A DNA stretch of 64,000 nt from Pseudomonas putida (lineage in GTDB: Bacteria; Pseudomonadota; Gammaproteobacteria; Pseudomonadales; Pseudomonadaceae). Below the pieces are notes generated by a model. The model worked only from the letters and a program-made list of their open reading frames with translations. It did not search any database and was not told the origin of the DNA. The position numbers and the translations under genes were made by a program. Location: contig NZ_CP113097.1 of assembly GCF_026625125.1 (NCBI RefSeq), positions 3,472,001 through 3,536,000 on the forward strand, given 5' to 3'. Of this stretch, positions 1-9,025 are shown piece by piece (position 1 is the first letter of the stretch; each line of letters begins with the position of its first letter).

Positions 1-320
1 AACTCGGTCACGGCAGTGGTGTTGGCAAAGATGCGGATATGCCCGGCCGAATCGGTGCCGAACTGGGCGAATTCGGCTTTCAGGTAGTCCACCTGGCGCA
101 TGATCAACCGCGCATGCATGAGCAGTTTCTGCCCCGCCGGCGTCAGCTCGACACCCCGGCTGTCACGGTACAACAGGCGCGTGTCCAGCTGCGCTTCCAG
201 GGCCTTGACACGTGCACTGGCGGCGGCCGGCGAGAGGAATGCCCGCCGCGCGCCTTGGGTCAGGCTCGGTGACTCGCCGATATGAATGAACAGCCTCAGG
301 TCTGCCAGATCGAAATGCAT
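1..320 (-). CDS. itcR: LysR-family regulator, partial (itaconate regulator ItcR/RipR-like)
   Basis: The gene is read leftwards from an ATG at 320 and runs off the window, so only about 106 N-terminal residues are present. They start MHFDLADLRLFIHIGE and form a typical LysR winged helix-turn-helix (SLTQGARRAFLSPAAASARVKALE), followed by the linker helix. The gene is divergent from the itaconyl-CoA hydratase operon with 126 bp between them. That is the position of the LysR regulator of the P. aeruginosa itaconate cluster, which gives the name. LysR proteins usually activate the divergent operon when the pathway substrate binds their C-terminal domain, which is outside this window. The family is certain; the effector is inferred from context. 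Confidence 0.8.
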   Translation of the reverse strand, partial: MHFDLADLRLFIHIGESPSLTQGARRAFLSPAAASARVKALEAQLDTRLLYRDSRGVELTPAGQKLLMHARLIMRQVDYLKAEFAQFGTDSAGHIRIFANTTAVTE

Positions 321-357
321 CGGCCTATCCGAAAGGGGTACAGGCGTTCAGCATACA

Positions 358-388
358 CGAACGCTGCTTTACACAAATGCAAATTCAC
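358..388 (+). promoter_or_regulatory. Candidate LysR operator, copy 1 of a 31-bp element
   Basis: The element reads CGAACGCTGCT then TTACACAAATGCAAATTCAC. It matches the element at 5889-5919 at 26 of 31 positions. It lies in the divergent regulator/hydratase region, 59 bp before the hydratase start. Its core has the T-N11-A form (TTA-N9-AAA here, TTA-N9-TAA in copy 2) expected of LysR boxes. Binding by the adjacent regulator is inferred. Confidence 0.6.
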
Positions 389-420
389 AGAATGCCAGGT
401 GCCTCGCATGATCGCTGCAT

Positions 421-428
421 AACAACAA
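421..428 (+). promoter_or_regulatory. A-rich AANAANAA motif (possible Crc/Hfq site) before ich
   Basis: AACAACAA lies 4 nt before the Shine-Dalgarno region of the hydratase gene. AANAANAA is the catabolite-activity motif bound by Hfq with Crc in Pseudomonas mRNAs. The same arrangement precedes dctP at 5963-5970. The motif is short and can occur by chance; its placement is the main support. Confidence 0.45.
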
Positions 429-446
429 ATGCAGAGGCCAATGGTT

Positions 447-1286
447 ATGACTGCTACGCACCCGCCCACGGATTACAGCGCCTGGATCGGCCGCACCGAA
501 GAAGCCGTCGATGAGCTCAGCCGCAACCTGATCAAGCGCATCGCCGCCACGCTCGGCGAAAGCGCCCCTGCCGTGGGGCAACCCTTGCCACCGCTGTGGA
601 TGTGGTGTTTTTTCCAGGAGCCGGTGGCCGAATCGCAACTGGGCGGCGATGGCCACCCGACGCGCGGCGGCTTCCTGCCCCCCGCCGACAACCGCAACCG
701 CATGTGGGCCGGGGGCCGTGTCGAGTTCATTGCCCCGCTCAAGGTCGGTGCCGAGGCCCAGCGCCTGTCGACCATCGTGAATATCGAAGAAAAGCACGGG
801 CGCAGTGGCGCATTGCTGTTCGTCACCGTGCGCCACGAGTATTCACAGCACGGCGCACTGTGCGTGCGTGAAGAGCAGGATATCGTCTACCGCGAACCGA
901 CCCCGCCCAAACTCAGCAGTGCCGTGCCAAGCGCACCAAGCGACTGGAGCGAGGCCGTTACGCCCTCCCCGACCCTGCTGTTCCGTTACTCCGCCGTCAC
1001 CTTCAACGGCCACCGCATCCACTACGACTACCCCTATGTCACCGGCACCGAAGGCTACCCCGGCCTGGTGGTGCACGGCCCGTTGATCGCCACCCTCACC
1101 CTGCGCGCCTTCCAGCGCGCCAACCCTGGCAAACGCCTGCGCCAGTTCGCCTACCGCGGCGTACGCCCACTGACCGTGCCCACCCCATTCGACGTGGCCG
1201 GGCGCATGGGCGCACCGGGCCAGGCGCAACTATGGGCCGGCAATGCCGACGGCGTGGCGCAGAGCGCCGACGTGCTTTTCGACTGA
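447..1286 (+). CDS. ich: Itaconyl-CoA hydratase (MaoC-like double hotdog)
   Basis: The product has 279 residues. It probably hydrates itaconyl-CoA to (S)-citramalyl-CoA in the cytoplasm, the second step of itaconate degradation. An N-terminal FAS1-type dehydratase hotdog (about 1-140) is followed by a MaoC-like hotdog with the hydratase motif FNGHRIHYDYPYV near residue 195. Three in-frame ATGs (429, 441, 447) are possible. I chose 447 because AGAGG at 433-437 is nine bases upstream of it, and the protein then starts MTATHPPTDYSAW. It is the first gene of a five-gene operon also encoding a CoA-transferase and a citramalyl-CoA lyase, the ich-ict-ccl set of P. aeruginosa. A mesaconyl-C4-CoA hydratase would look similar by sequence alone; the neighbours favour itaconyl-CoA. 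Confidence 0.82.
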   Translation: MTATHPPTDYSAWIGRTEEAVDELSRNLIKRIAATLGESAPAVGQPLPPLWMWCFFQEPVAESQLGGDGHPTRGGFLPPADNRNRMWAGGRVEFIAPLKVGAEAQRLSTIVNIEEKHGRSGALLFVTVRHEYSQHGALCVREEQDIVYREPTPPKLSSAVPSAPSDWSEAVTPSPTLLFRYSAVTFNGHRIHYDYPYVTGTEGYPGLVVHGPLIATLTLRAFQRANPGKRLRQFAYRGVRPLTVPTPFDVAGRMGAPGQAQLWAGNADGVAQSADVLFD

Positions 1287-1308
1287 GAACTGGACAGGGA
1301 ACCCCCGC

Positions 1309-2472
1309 ATGCATACGTACGACAGCGATGATCTCAATGCCATCCGCGAAGGCGTGCGCGCCTTGTGTGCCGAATTCGACGCCGGCTACTGGCGCAAGAT
1401 CGATGAAGAAAAAGGCTTCCCCGAAGCCTTTGTAAAAGCCATGACCGACGCTGGGTGGCTGTCGGCGATGATCCCCGAGCACTACGGCGGATCGGGCCTG
1501 GGCCTGGCCGAAGCTTCGGTGATCCTGGAAGAAGTGAATGCCTGCGGTGGCAACTCCGGCACCGTGCATGGGCAGATGTACAACATGTTCACCCTGCTGC
1601 GCCATGGCAGCGAGGAGCAGAAGCGCCACTATCTGCCCAAACTGGCCAGTGGCGAACTGCGCCTGCAGTCGATGGGCGTGACCGAGCCGACCACCGGTAC
1701 CGACACCACCAAGATCAAGACCACGGCGGTGCGCCAGGGCGACAAGTATGTGATCAACGGGCAGAAGGTGTGGATCTCGAGGGTCCAGCATTCCGACCTG
1801 ATGATCCTGCTGGCCCGCACCACGCCCTTGCCTGAGGTGAAGAAAAAGTCCGAGGGCATGTCGATCTTCCTGGTCGACCTGCGCGAGGCCATCGGCAAGG
1901 GCCTGACCGTGCAGCCGATCGCCAACATGGTCAACCACGAGACCAACGAGCTGTTCTTCGACAACCTCGAGCTGCCGGCCAGCAGCCTGATCGGTGAAGA
2001 AGGCAAGGGCTTCCGCTACATCCTCGACGGCCTCAACGCCGAGCGCACCCTGATTGCCGCCGAATGCATCGGCGATGGCCGCTGGTTCGTCGAGAAAGCG
2101 AGCCAGTACGCCCGTGACCGCGAGGTGTTCGGCCGGCCGATCGGCAAGAACCAAGGCGTGCAGTTCCCCATCGCCGAGGCGCACATCGAAATCGAGGCCG
2201 CCGACCTGATGCGCTGGCGCGCCTGCGCGGAGTACGACAGCGGGCAGCCGGCCGGGGCCAGCGCCAACATGGCCAAGTACCTGGCGGCGAAGGCTTCCTG
2301 GGAGGCTGCCAATGCGTGCCTGCAGACCCACGGCGGCTTTGGCTTCGCTTGCGAATACGACGTCGAGCGCAAGTTCCGCGAGACCCGCCTCTACCAGGTG
2401 GCGCCTATTTCCACCAACCTGATCCTGTCCTACGTGGCCGAGCACCTGCTCGAACTGCCGCGCAGCTTCTGA
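1309..2472 (+). CDS. Acyl-CoA dehydrogenase of the itaconate operon
   Basis: This 387-residue FAD enzyme has the normal three-domain acyl-CoA dehydrogenase length. The central motif MGVTEPTTGTDTTKIKT and the C-terminal FGFACEYDVERKFRETRLYQ segment are clear. The position of the medium-chain base (Glu in YEGT) is Gln363, while Glu245 in NAERTLIA sits where isovaleryl-CoA and long-chain enzymes carry their base. That suggests a branched substrate. Methylsuccinyl-CoA, giving mesaconyl-CoA, would fit the pathway but is inference. The start at 1309 has AGGGA eight bases upstream; a longer open frame from 1243 would overlap the hydratase end. It lies 22 bp after ich and 10 bp before the MmgE/PrpD gene, so they are surely cotranscribed. 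Confidence 0.85.
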   Translation: MHTYDSDDLNAIREGVRALCAEFDAGYWRKIDEEKGFPEAFVKAMTDAGWLSAMIPEHYGGSGLGLAEASVILEEVNACGGNSGTVHGQMYNMFTLLRHGSEEQKRHYLPKLASGELRLQSMGVTEPTTGTDTTKIKTTAVRQGDKYVINGQKVWISRVQHSDLMILLARTTPLPEVKKKSEGMSIFLVDLREAIGKGLTVQPIANMVNHETNELFFDNLELPASSLIGEEGKGFRYILDGLNAERTLIAAECIGDGRWFVEKASQYARDREVFGRPIGKNQGVQFPIAEAHIEIEAADLMRWRACAEYDSGQPAGASANMAKYLAAKASWEAANACLQTHGGFGFACEYDVERKFRETRLYQVAPISTNLILSYVAEHLLELPRSF

Positions 2473-2482
2473 GGGCTTGAGC

Positions 2483-3832
2483 ATGCAGCATACCCATGCC
2501 CTGGCCGGCTTTCTCGCCGACCTGCGCTACCCGCACCTGCCCGGCCACGTGCTGGACCGCACCGAAGACCTGTTCCTGGACTGGCTTGGCTCAGCCCTGG
2601 CAAGCCAAGGCGCGCATCCGATCCCGCTGGTCGAGCGCTATGCCGAACGCATGGGGCCTGCGCAAGGCCGTGCGCAGGTGCTGACCAACGGGCGCACGTC
2701 ATCGCCCTACTTCGCCGCCCTGGTCAATGGCGCGGCCTCGCACCTGGTCGAGCAGGACGATTTGCACAACAGCTCGGTGCTGCACCCGGCCACCGTCGTG
2801 TTTTCTGCCGTTCTGGCGGCGGCGCAGGACTTGGGCAAGTCTGGCCAGGACCTGCTGCTGGCTGCGGTAGCCGGCTATGAAGCCGGCATCCGCATCGGTG
2901 AATTCCTCGGCCGCTCGCATTACCGCATCTTCCATACCACCGCCACTGTCGGCACCCTGGCCGCCGCCGTGGGTGTGGGCAAACTGCTGGGCTTCAACCA
3001 GGCGCAGTTCATCAACCTGCTCGGCAGCGCTGGCACCCAGGCCGCCGGGCTCTGGGAGTTTCTGCGCGACGCCGCCGATTCCAAACAGCTGCACACCGCC
3101 AAGGCTGCCGCCGACGGCCTGCTGGCCGCCTACCTCACCGCCGATGGCCTGAGCGGTGCGCGCAATATCCTCGAAGGCGAACAGGGCATGGCCGCCGGCA
3201 TGTCCTGCGATGCTGACCCGGCGCGCCTGAGCGACCGCCTGGGCACCCGCTGGGCCCTGGTGGAAACCTCATTCAAGTATCACGCGTCGTGTCGCCATAC
3301 CCACCCCGCCGCCGATGCCTTGCTGGTGCTGATGCAGCGCGAAGGCCTGCGCCATGATCAGATCGCCAACGTCGTCACCCGCGTGCATCAGGGCGCGATC
3401 GATGTGCTTGGCCGCGTTACCACACCGGCCACCGTCCACCAGGCCAAGTTCTCGATGGGCACCGTACTTGGCCTGATTGCGGTGCATGGCAGCGCTCAAC
3501 TCATCGACTTCCGTGACCTGGCGCTGAACGACCCACAGGTTGCGCACTTTCGCGAGCGCGTCGAGATGCACCTGGACACCGAAGTGGACGCCGCCTACCC
3601 CAAGCGCTGGCTGGGCCGCGTGGAGGTCACCAGCAACGACGGCCGGCGCTTCAGCGCCGCCATCGACGAACCCAAAGGCGACCCCGGCAACACCCTGTCG
3701 CGCCCTGAGCTCGAGGCCAAGTTCCAGCGCCTGCTGGCCTATTCCGGCGCGCGCAGCCCGGCCCAGGGCCAGGCATTGATCGAGAGCGTGTGGCAACTGC
3801 GCGACGCCCGCTCACTGGCTGATCTGCACTGA
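2483..3832 (+). CDS. MmgE/PrpD family protein
   Basis: The protein has 449 residues and the full MmgE/PrpD fold, with the conserved HPATVVFSAVLAAAQ and KYHASCRHTHPAADAL segments. The family includes 2-methylcitrate dehydratase and cis-aconitate decarboxylase, the enzyme that makes itaconate. Its reaction in this operon is unknown. It could process a methylated tri- or dicarboxylate feeding the pathway, or even make or remove itaconate. The ATG at 2483 follows GAGGG by seven bases; a TTG six bases upstream is less likely. The gene starts 10 bp after the dehydrogenase stop. A member of this family also lies in the P. aeruginosa itaconate cluster, so linkage is conserved. Confidence 0.85.
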   Translation: MQHTHALAGFLADLRYPHLPGHVLDRTEDLFLDWLGSALASQGAHPIPLVERYAERMGPAQGRAQVLTNGRTSSPYFAALVNGAASHLVEQDDLHNSSVLHPATVVFSAVLAAAQDLGKSGQDLLLAAVAGYEAGIRIGEFLGRSHYRIFHTTATVGTLAAAVGVGKLLGFNQAQFINLLGSAGTQAAGLWEFLRDAADSKQLHTAKAAADGLLAAYLTADGLSGARNILEGEQGMAAGMSCDADPARLSDRLGTRWALVETSFKYHASCRHTHPAADALLVLMQREGLRHDQIANVVTRVHQGAIDVLGRVTTPATVHQAKFSMGTVLGLIAVHGSAQLIDFRDLALNDPQVAHFRERVEMHLDTEVDAAYPKRWLGRVEVTSNDGRRFSAAIDEPKGDPGNTLSRPELEAKFQRLLAYSGARSPAQGQALIESVWQLRDARSLADLH

Positions 3833-3850
3833 ACACCAACAGGTGACCCT

Positions 3851-5050
3851 ATGACTCAAACAACGCCCCGCCCGCTGGACGGCATCACCGTGATCAGCCT
3901 GGAGCACGCCATCGCGGCCCCCTTCTGCACCCGTCAGCTAGCCGACCTAGGCGCCCGCGTGATCAAGGTCGAGCGCCCTGGCAGCGGCGATTTCGCCCGC
4001 GGCTACGATCAACGTGTCGATGGCCTGGCCTCGCACTTCGTATGGACCAACCGCTCAAAGGAAAGCCTCACCCTGGACCTCAAGCAGGACGCCGCCGACG
4101 GTATTCTCCAGGCCCTGCTGGCCAAGGCGGATGTGCTGGTGCAAAACCTCGCCCCGGGTGCAGCCGCACGCATGGGGCTGTCGTTCGAGGCCCTGCACGC
4201 GCGCTTCCCACGGCTGATCGTGTGCGATATCTCCGGCTATGGCGAAGGCGGGCCTTATGAAAAGAAAAAAGCCTATGACCTGCTGATCCAGAGCGAAGGC
4301 GGCTTTCTTTCGGTGACCGGTGGCTCGGGCGAAAACGACATGGCCAAGGCCGGCTGCTCGATCGCCGACATCGCCGCCGGCATGTACGCCTATACCGGCG
4401 TGCTCTCGGCGTTGCTGCTGCGGGAGAAAACCGGTGTCGGCAGCCGCATCGACGTCTCGATGCTCGAAAGCCTGGTGGAGTGGATGGGCTACCCGATGTA
4501 CTACGCCTACGACGGCGCGCCGCCGCCGCCGCGTGCCGGCGCTTCGCACTCCACCATCTACCCGTATGGGCCGTTCCCCACCGGCGGTGGCGGCACCATC
4601 ATGCTTGGCCTTCAGAACGAACGGGAATGGGCGCTGTTTTGCGAAAAGGTGCTGCTTGACCCGAAGCTGGCCAGTGATGACCGCTTCAATGCCAACTTCA
4701 AGCGCTCGGATAACCGCGAGGTGCTGCGCCAGATCATCATCGAGGGCTTCGCCACCCTGTCGCTGGACCAGGTAGTGGCACGCCTTGAAGAGGCGCAAAT
4801 CGCCAACGCCCGGGTCAACGACATGCACGGGGTTTGGCACCACCCACAATTGCAGGCCCGCGACTGCTGGCGTGAAGTGGACAGCCCTGCCGGCAAGCTG
4901 CCCTCGCTGCTGCCACCAGGGCGCAATGCAGCCTTTGCCCCGCGCATGGACGCCGTGCCGGCGCTTGGGCAACACACCCAGGGCATCCTCGGCGAACTGG
5001 GCTTGAGCCCGGCAGAGCAGGCCAGCCTGGCCGCAAGCGGTGTGGTATGA
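3851..5050 (+). CDS. ict: Itaconate CoA-transferase (CaiB/BaiF class III)
   Basis: This 399-residue class III CoA-transferase probably moves CoA from succinyl-CoA to itaconate, the first step of itaconate use. The N-terminal segment VISLEHAIAAPFCTRQLADLGARVIKVE is typical of the family. The catalytic aspartate that forms the glutamyl/aspartyl-CoA anhydride is Asp173 in CSIADIAAGMYAYTG. A proline-rich stretch PPPPRAG near 225 precedes the small domain. The gene overlaps the lyase gene by four bases (ATGA), so translation is coupled. Substrate is assigned from the neighbouring hydratase and citramalyl-CoA lyase; the family alone would not show it. Confidence 0.85.
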   Translation: MTQTTPRPLDGITVISLEHAIAAPFCTRQLADLGARVIKVERPGSGDFARGYDQRVDGLASHFVWTNRSKESLTLDLKQDAADGILQALLAKADVLVQNLAPGAAARMGLSFEALHARFPRLIVCDISGYGEGGPYEKKKAYDLLIQSEGGFLSVTGGSGENDMAKAGCSIADIAAGMYAYTGVLSALLLREKTGVGSRIDVSMLESLVEWMGYPMYYAYDGAPPPPRAGASHSTIYPYGPFPTGGGGTIMLGLQNEREWALFCEKVLLDPKLASDDRFNANFKRSDNREVLRQIIIEGFATLSLDQVVARLEEAQIANARVNDMHGVWHHPQLQARDCWREVDSPAGKLPSLLPPGRNAAFAPRMDAVPALGQHTQGILGELGLSPAEQASLAASGVV

Positions 5051-5865
5051 ACGCCGTCCGCTCTGCGCTGTTCGTACCCGGCAGCCGGCCTGAGCGTTTC
5101 GCCAAGGCGCTGGCGGCGGGGGCTGATGCCGTCATCGTCGATTTCGAGGATGCCGTGGAGGAGCCCCTCAAGCGTCAGGCCCGGGACAACCTGGAGGCTT
5201 TCCTGCAGGCCACGCCACTGGCGTCGGTGTGGGTCCGGGTGAACGCGCCGCAGCACCCGGAACATGCCTCGGACCTGGCCTTTTGCGCGCAGCAGCCTGG
5301 CATCGCCGGCGTGCTGCTGCCCAAGGTGGAAAACGCAGCCCAGGTGGCCGTAGCACGGCACACCGGCAAACCGGTATGGCCCATCATCGAAAGCGCCAAG
5401 GGGCTGTTGGCGCTGGAGCAGATCGCCCATGCCGAGGGGGTCGAGCGCTTGTCGTTCGGCAGCCTGGACCTGGCGCTGGACCTTCACCTGAACACCGACA
5501 GCGCTGCTGCCCGGCAATTTCTCGATCAAGCACGCATGGCCGTGCAGCTACACTCGCGGGGTGCCGACCTGCTGCCACCGCTCGATGGGGTATTTCCGGC
5601 CATTGCCGATGCCGAAGGTTTGCACCAGGCGATGCGCCATGCCTACGACCTGGGGTATGGCGGGGCGTTGTGCATTCACCCCGCGCAGGTGGCGGTGATT
5701 CACGCGGCTTTCACCCCCAGCGCCGAAGTGCTGGCATGGGCCCGCCGGGTGCTGGCGGCGAGCGCCGCAGCCAACGGGGCCGGTGCGTTTCAGCTGGACG
5801 GGCAAATGGTGGATGCGCCGGTGGTGTTGCGGGCGCAACGGTTGTTGGCACAGGCGCCCGCTTGA
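5047..5865 (+). CDS. ccl: (S)-citramalyl-CoA lyase (CitE/HpcH-HpaI)
   Basis: The 272-residue protein is a CitE-like TIM barrel that probably splits (S)-citramalyl-CoA to acetyl-CoA and pyruvate, ending the pathway. RSALFVPGSRPERFAKAL, VDFEDAVEEPLK, the metal-binding Glu in PIIESAKGL and the Asp in FGSLDLALDL are all present, and the C-terminal segment GALCIHPAQVAVI closes the active site. No citrate-lyase subunits are nearby, so it acts as a stand-alone lyase. Its ATG overlaps the CoA-transferase stop. About 120 bp follow before dctP, and they contain a second copy of the shared element, so the transporter has its own promoter. Confidence 0.86.
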   Translation: MNAVRSALFVPGSRPERFAKALAAGADAVIVDFEDAVEEPLKRQARDNLEAFLQATPLASVWVRVNAPQHPEHASDLAFCAQQPGIAGVLLPKVENAAQVAVARHTGKPVWPIIESAKGLLALEQIAHAEGVERLSFGSLDLALDLHLNTDSAAARQFLDQARMAVQLHSRGADLLPPLDGVFPAIADAEGLHQAMRHAYDLGYGGALCIHPAQVAVIHAAFTPSAEVLAWARRVLAASAAANGAGAFQLDGQMVDAPVVLRAQRLLAQAPA

Positions 5866-5888
5866 ACCGCGCGGGCGTTCGGCTATAC

Positions 5889-6985
<1,097 letters not shown>

Positions 6986-7054
6986 CAGCCGCCCGCCCTG
7001 CCCCGGCCACCTCTGGCACAGGTGGCCAACCCTCTCTCTGTGTGGAGAATTCCT

Positions 7055-7687
7055 ATGCAATCGCTCAGGCGTGTCTGGGAGCACTTCGAGGAAGGCATGA
7101 TCGCCTTTCTCCTGGCGGCCATGACCTTGGTGACCTTCGTCTACGTAGCACTGAACAACCTCTATACCGTGTTCTACACGCTCAGTGATCACTGGAGTTT
7201 TGCCAGTGACCTGCTGCTGGGCATCGGCGACCACCTGATGGGTTACGCCCAGGAAATGACCTGGAGCATAGCCCTGACCAAGGCGCTGTTCGGCTGGCTG
7301 ATCTTTTTCGGTATTGCCTATGGCGTGCGCACCGCCGGCCACCTAGGGGTCGACGTTTTGGTGCGGCGCACCCGCAAGCCTGTGCAACGCGTGCTGGCGA
7401 TGATCGCCTGTGCCTGTTGCCTGGCGTATGCCGGGCTGTTCCTGGTGGCGAGCATCAAGTGGGTAAGCGCGGTGCTGGTCGCCGGCATCGGCGCCGAAGA
7501 CCTTGACCGCTACGGCATCAAGGTCGGCCATATCGCACTGATCGTGCCCTTCGGTTTCGCTTTGGTCATCGTCCGCTACCTGCAGATCCTCTATCGCCTG
7601 TTCACCCATCGCCAGTATGGCCTGGGCCTGGCCGACGAGGCTGCCGAGGCGAGCAAGCTGGCCAACCCAGGTGAGGAGCATCACTGA
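7055..7687 (+). CDS. dctQ: TRAP transporter small membrane subunit DctQ
   Basis: The 210-residue inner-membrane protein has four hydrophobic segments (about 20-45, 75-100, 115-135, 160-180), as expected for DctQ. It forms the membrane complex with DctM. TGGAGA at 7043-7048 selects the ATG at 7055 (MQSLRRVWEHFEEGM). The longer frame from 7022 has no ribosome binding site. Its stop overlaps the dctM start (TGATGA), so the two subunits are translationally coupled. Confidence 0.86.
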   Translation: MQSLRRVWEHFEEGMIAFLLAAMTLVTFVYVALNNLYTVFYTLSDHWSFASDLLLGIGDHLMGYAQEMTWSIALTKALFGWLIFFGIAYGVRTAGHLGVDVLVRRTRKPVQRVLAMIACACCLAYAGLFLVASIKWVSAVLVAGIGAEDLDRYGIKVGHIALIVPFGFALVIVRYLQILYRLFTHRQYGLGLADEAAEASKLANPGEEHH

Positions 7688-8970
7688 TGACGGTCATCTG
7701 CCTGTTCCTGTTGTTGTTCGTGTTCATGTTCCTGGGGGTGCCGATCGCGATTTCGCTGGGCTTGTCGGGCGCACTTTCAATCCTGATGTTCAGCCAGGAC
7801 TCCCTGAGCTCGCTGGCGATCAAGCTGTTCGAGACCTCCGACAGCTACACCTTCCTGGCCATCCCCTTCTTCCTGCTGTCAGGCGCGTTCATGACCACCG
7901 GGGGCGTGGCGCAGCGGCTGATCGACTTCGCCAACGCCTGTGTCGGCCACATACGCGGCGGCCTGGCCATTGCCGCGGTGCTGGCATGCATGCTGTTCGC
8001 CGCGCTGTCGGGCTCGTCACCGGCCACGGTCGCGGCGGTGGGCTCGATTGCCGTTGCCGGCATGGTGCGCTCCGGTTACCCGCGCGAGTTCGGCGCCGGG
8101 ATCATCTGCAACGCCGGCACCCTGGGCATCCTGATTCCGCCATCGATCGTCATGGTGGTGTACTCGGCGGCGACCGAAACCTCGGTAGGCAAGCTGTTCA
8201 TGGCCGGTGTGGTACCCGGCATCCTGCTGGGCCTGGCGCTGATGGTGACGATCTACATCGTCGCCCGGATCAAGAACCTGCCGGCACAACCTCGTGCCAG
8301 TTTTGCCCAGTGGTTGAGTACCGCCAGGCGTGCGTTCTGGGGGCTGCTGCTGCTGGTGATCATCTTGGGCGGCATCTACAGCGGCATGTTCACCCCCACC
8401 GAGGCGGCCGCCGTGGCAGCGGTGTACTCGGCGTTCATCGCGCTGTTCGTGTACAAGGACATGCGCCTGCGCGACTGCCCGAAAGTACTGCTGGAGTCGG
8501 GCCGGCTGACCATAATGCTGCTGTTCATCATCGCCAACGCCATGTTGTTCGCCCATGTGCTGACCACCGAGCAGATCCCGCAGCAGATCACCCAGTGGGT
8601 GATGTCCGAGGGCCTGACGCCGATCGGTTTCCTGATCATGGTCAACGTCGTGCTGCTGATCGCGGGCAGCTTCATGGAGCCGTCGGCGATCATCCTGATT
8701 CTGGCGCCGATCTTCTTCCCGATCGCCATGAAGCTTGGGATCGACCCGATCCACCTGGGGATCGTCATGGTGGTGAACATGGAGATCGGCCTGGTGCATC
8801 CACCGGTGGGGCTGAACCTGTTCGTCACGTCAGCGGTGACGGGCCTGACGCTGGGGCAGACGATTCGCGCCGCACTGCCGTGGCTGTCGATCCTGCTGCT
8901 GTTCCTGATACTGGTGACGTACGTGCCGTTCATTTCGCTGGCACTGCCGCAGTGGCTGGGCATGCCGTGA
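7687..8970 (+). CDS. dctM: TRAP transporter large membrane subunit DctM
   Basis: The 427-residue protein is a complete DctM-family permease with about 12 membrane segments. It is the cation-driven translocation subunit that accepts substrate from DctP. The conserved segments LSGSSPATVAAVGSIA, GTLGILIPPSIVMVVYS and GLVHPPVGLNLFV, around the two half-hairpins, are intact. It overlaps dctQ by one base. A GC-rich hairpin follows at 8984-9017. The likely substrate is itaconate or a related C5 dicarboxylate. Confidence 0.9.
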   Translation: MTVICLFLLLFVFMFLGVPIAISLGLSGALSILMFSQDSLSSLAIKLFETSDSYTFLAIPFFLLSGAFMTTGGVAQRLIDFANACVGHIRGGLAIAAVLACMLFAALSGSSPATVAAVGSIAVAGMVRSGYPREFGAGIICNAGTLGILIPPSIVMVVYSAATETSVGKLFMAGVVPGILLGLALMVTIYIVARIKNLPAQPRASFAQWLSTARRAFWGLLLLVIILGGIYSGMFTPTEAAAVAAVYSAFIALFVYKDMRLRDCPKVLLESGRLTIMLLFIIANAMLFAHVLTTEQIPQQITQWVMSEGLTPIGFLIMVNVVLLIAGSFMEPSAIILILAPIFFPIAMKLGIDPIHLGIVMVVNMEIGLVHPPVGLNLFVTSAVTGLTLGQTIRAALPWLSILLLFLILVTYVPFISLALPQWLGMP

Positions 8971-8983
8971 TCCACTGATCATC

Positions 8984-9017
8984 CGGCCCCATCGGCGGCA
9001 CGCCGGCGCTGGGGCCG
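8984..9017. terminator. Hairpin between convergent dctM and LysR gene
   Basis: CGGCCCCA pairs with TGGGGCCG around an inner GC-rich stem. It lies between two convergent genes and may stop transcription from both sides. There is no strong T run, so the call is moderate. Confidence 0.5.
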
Positions 9018-9025
9018 TAAAGGCA

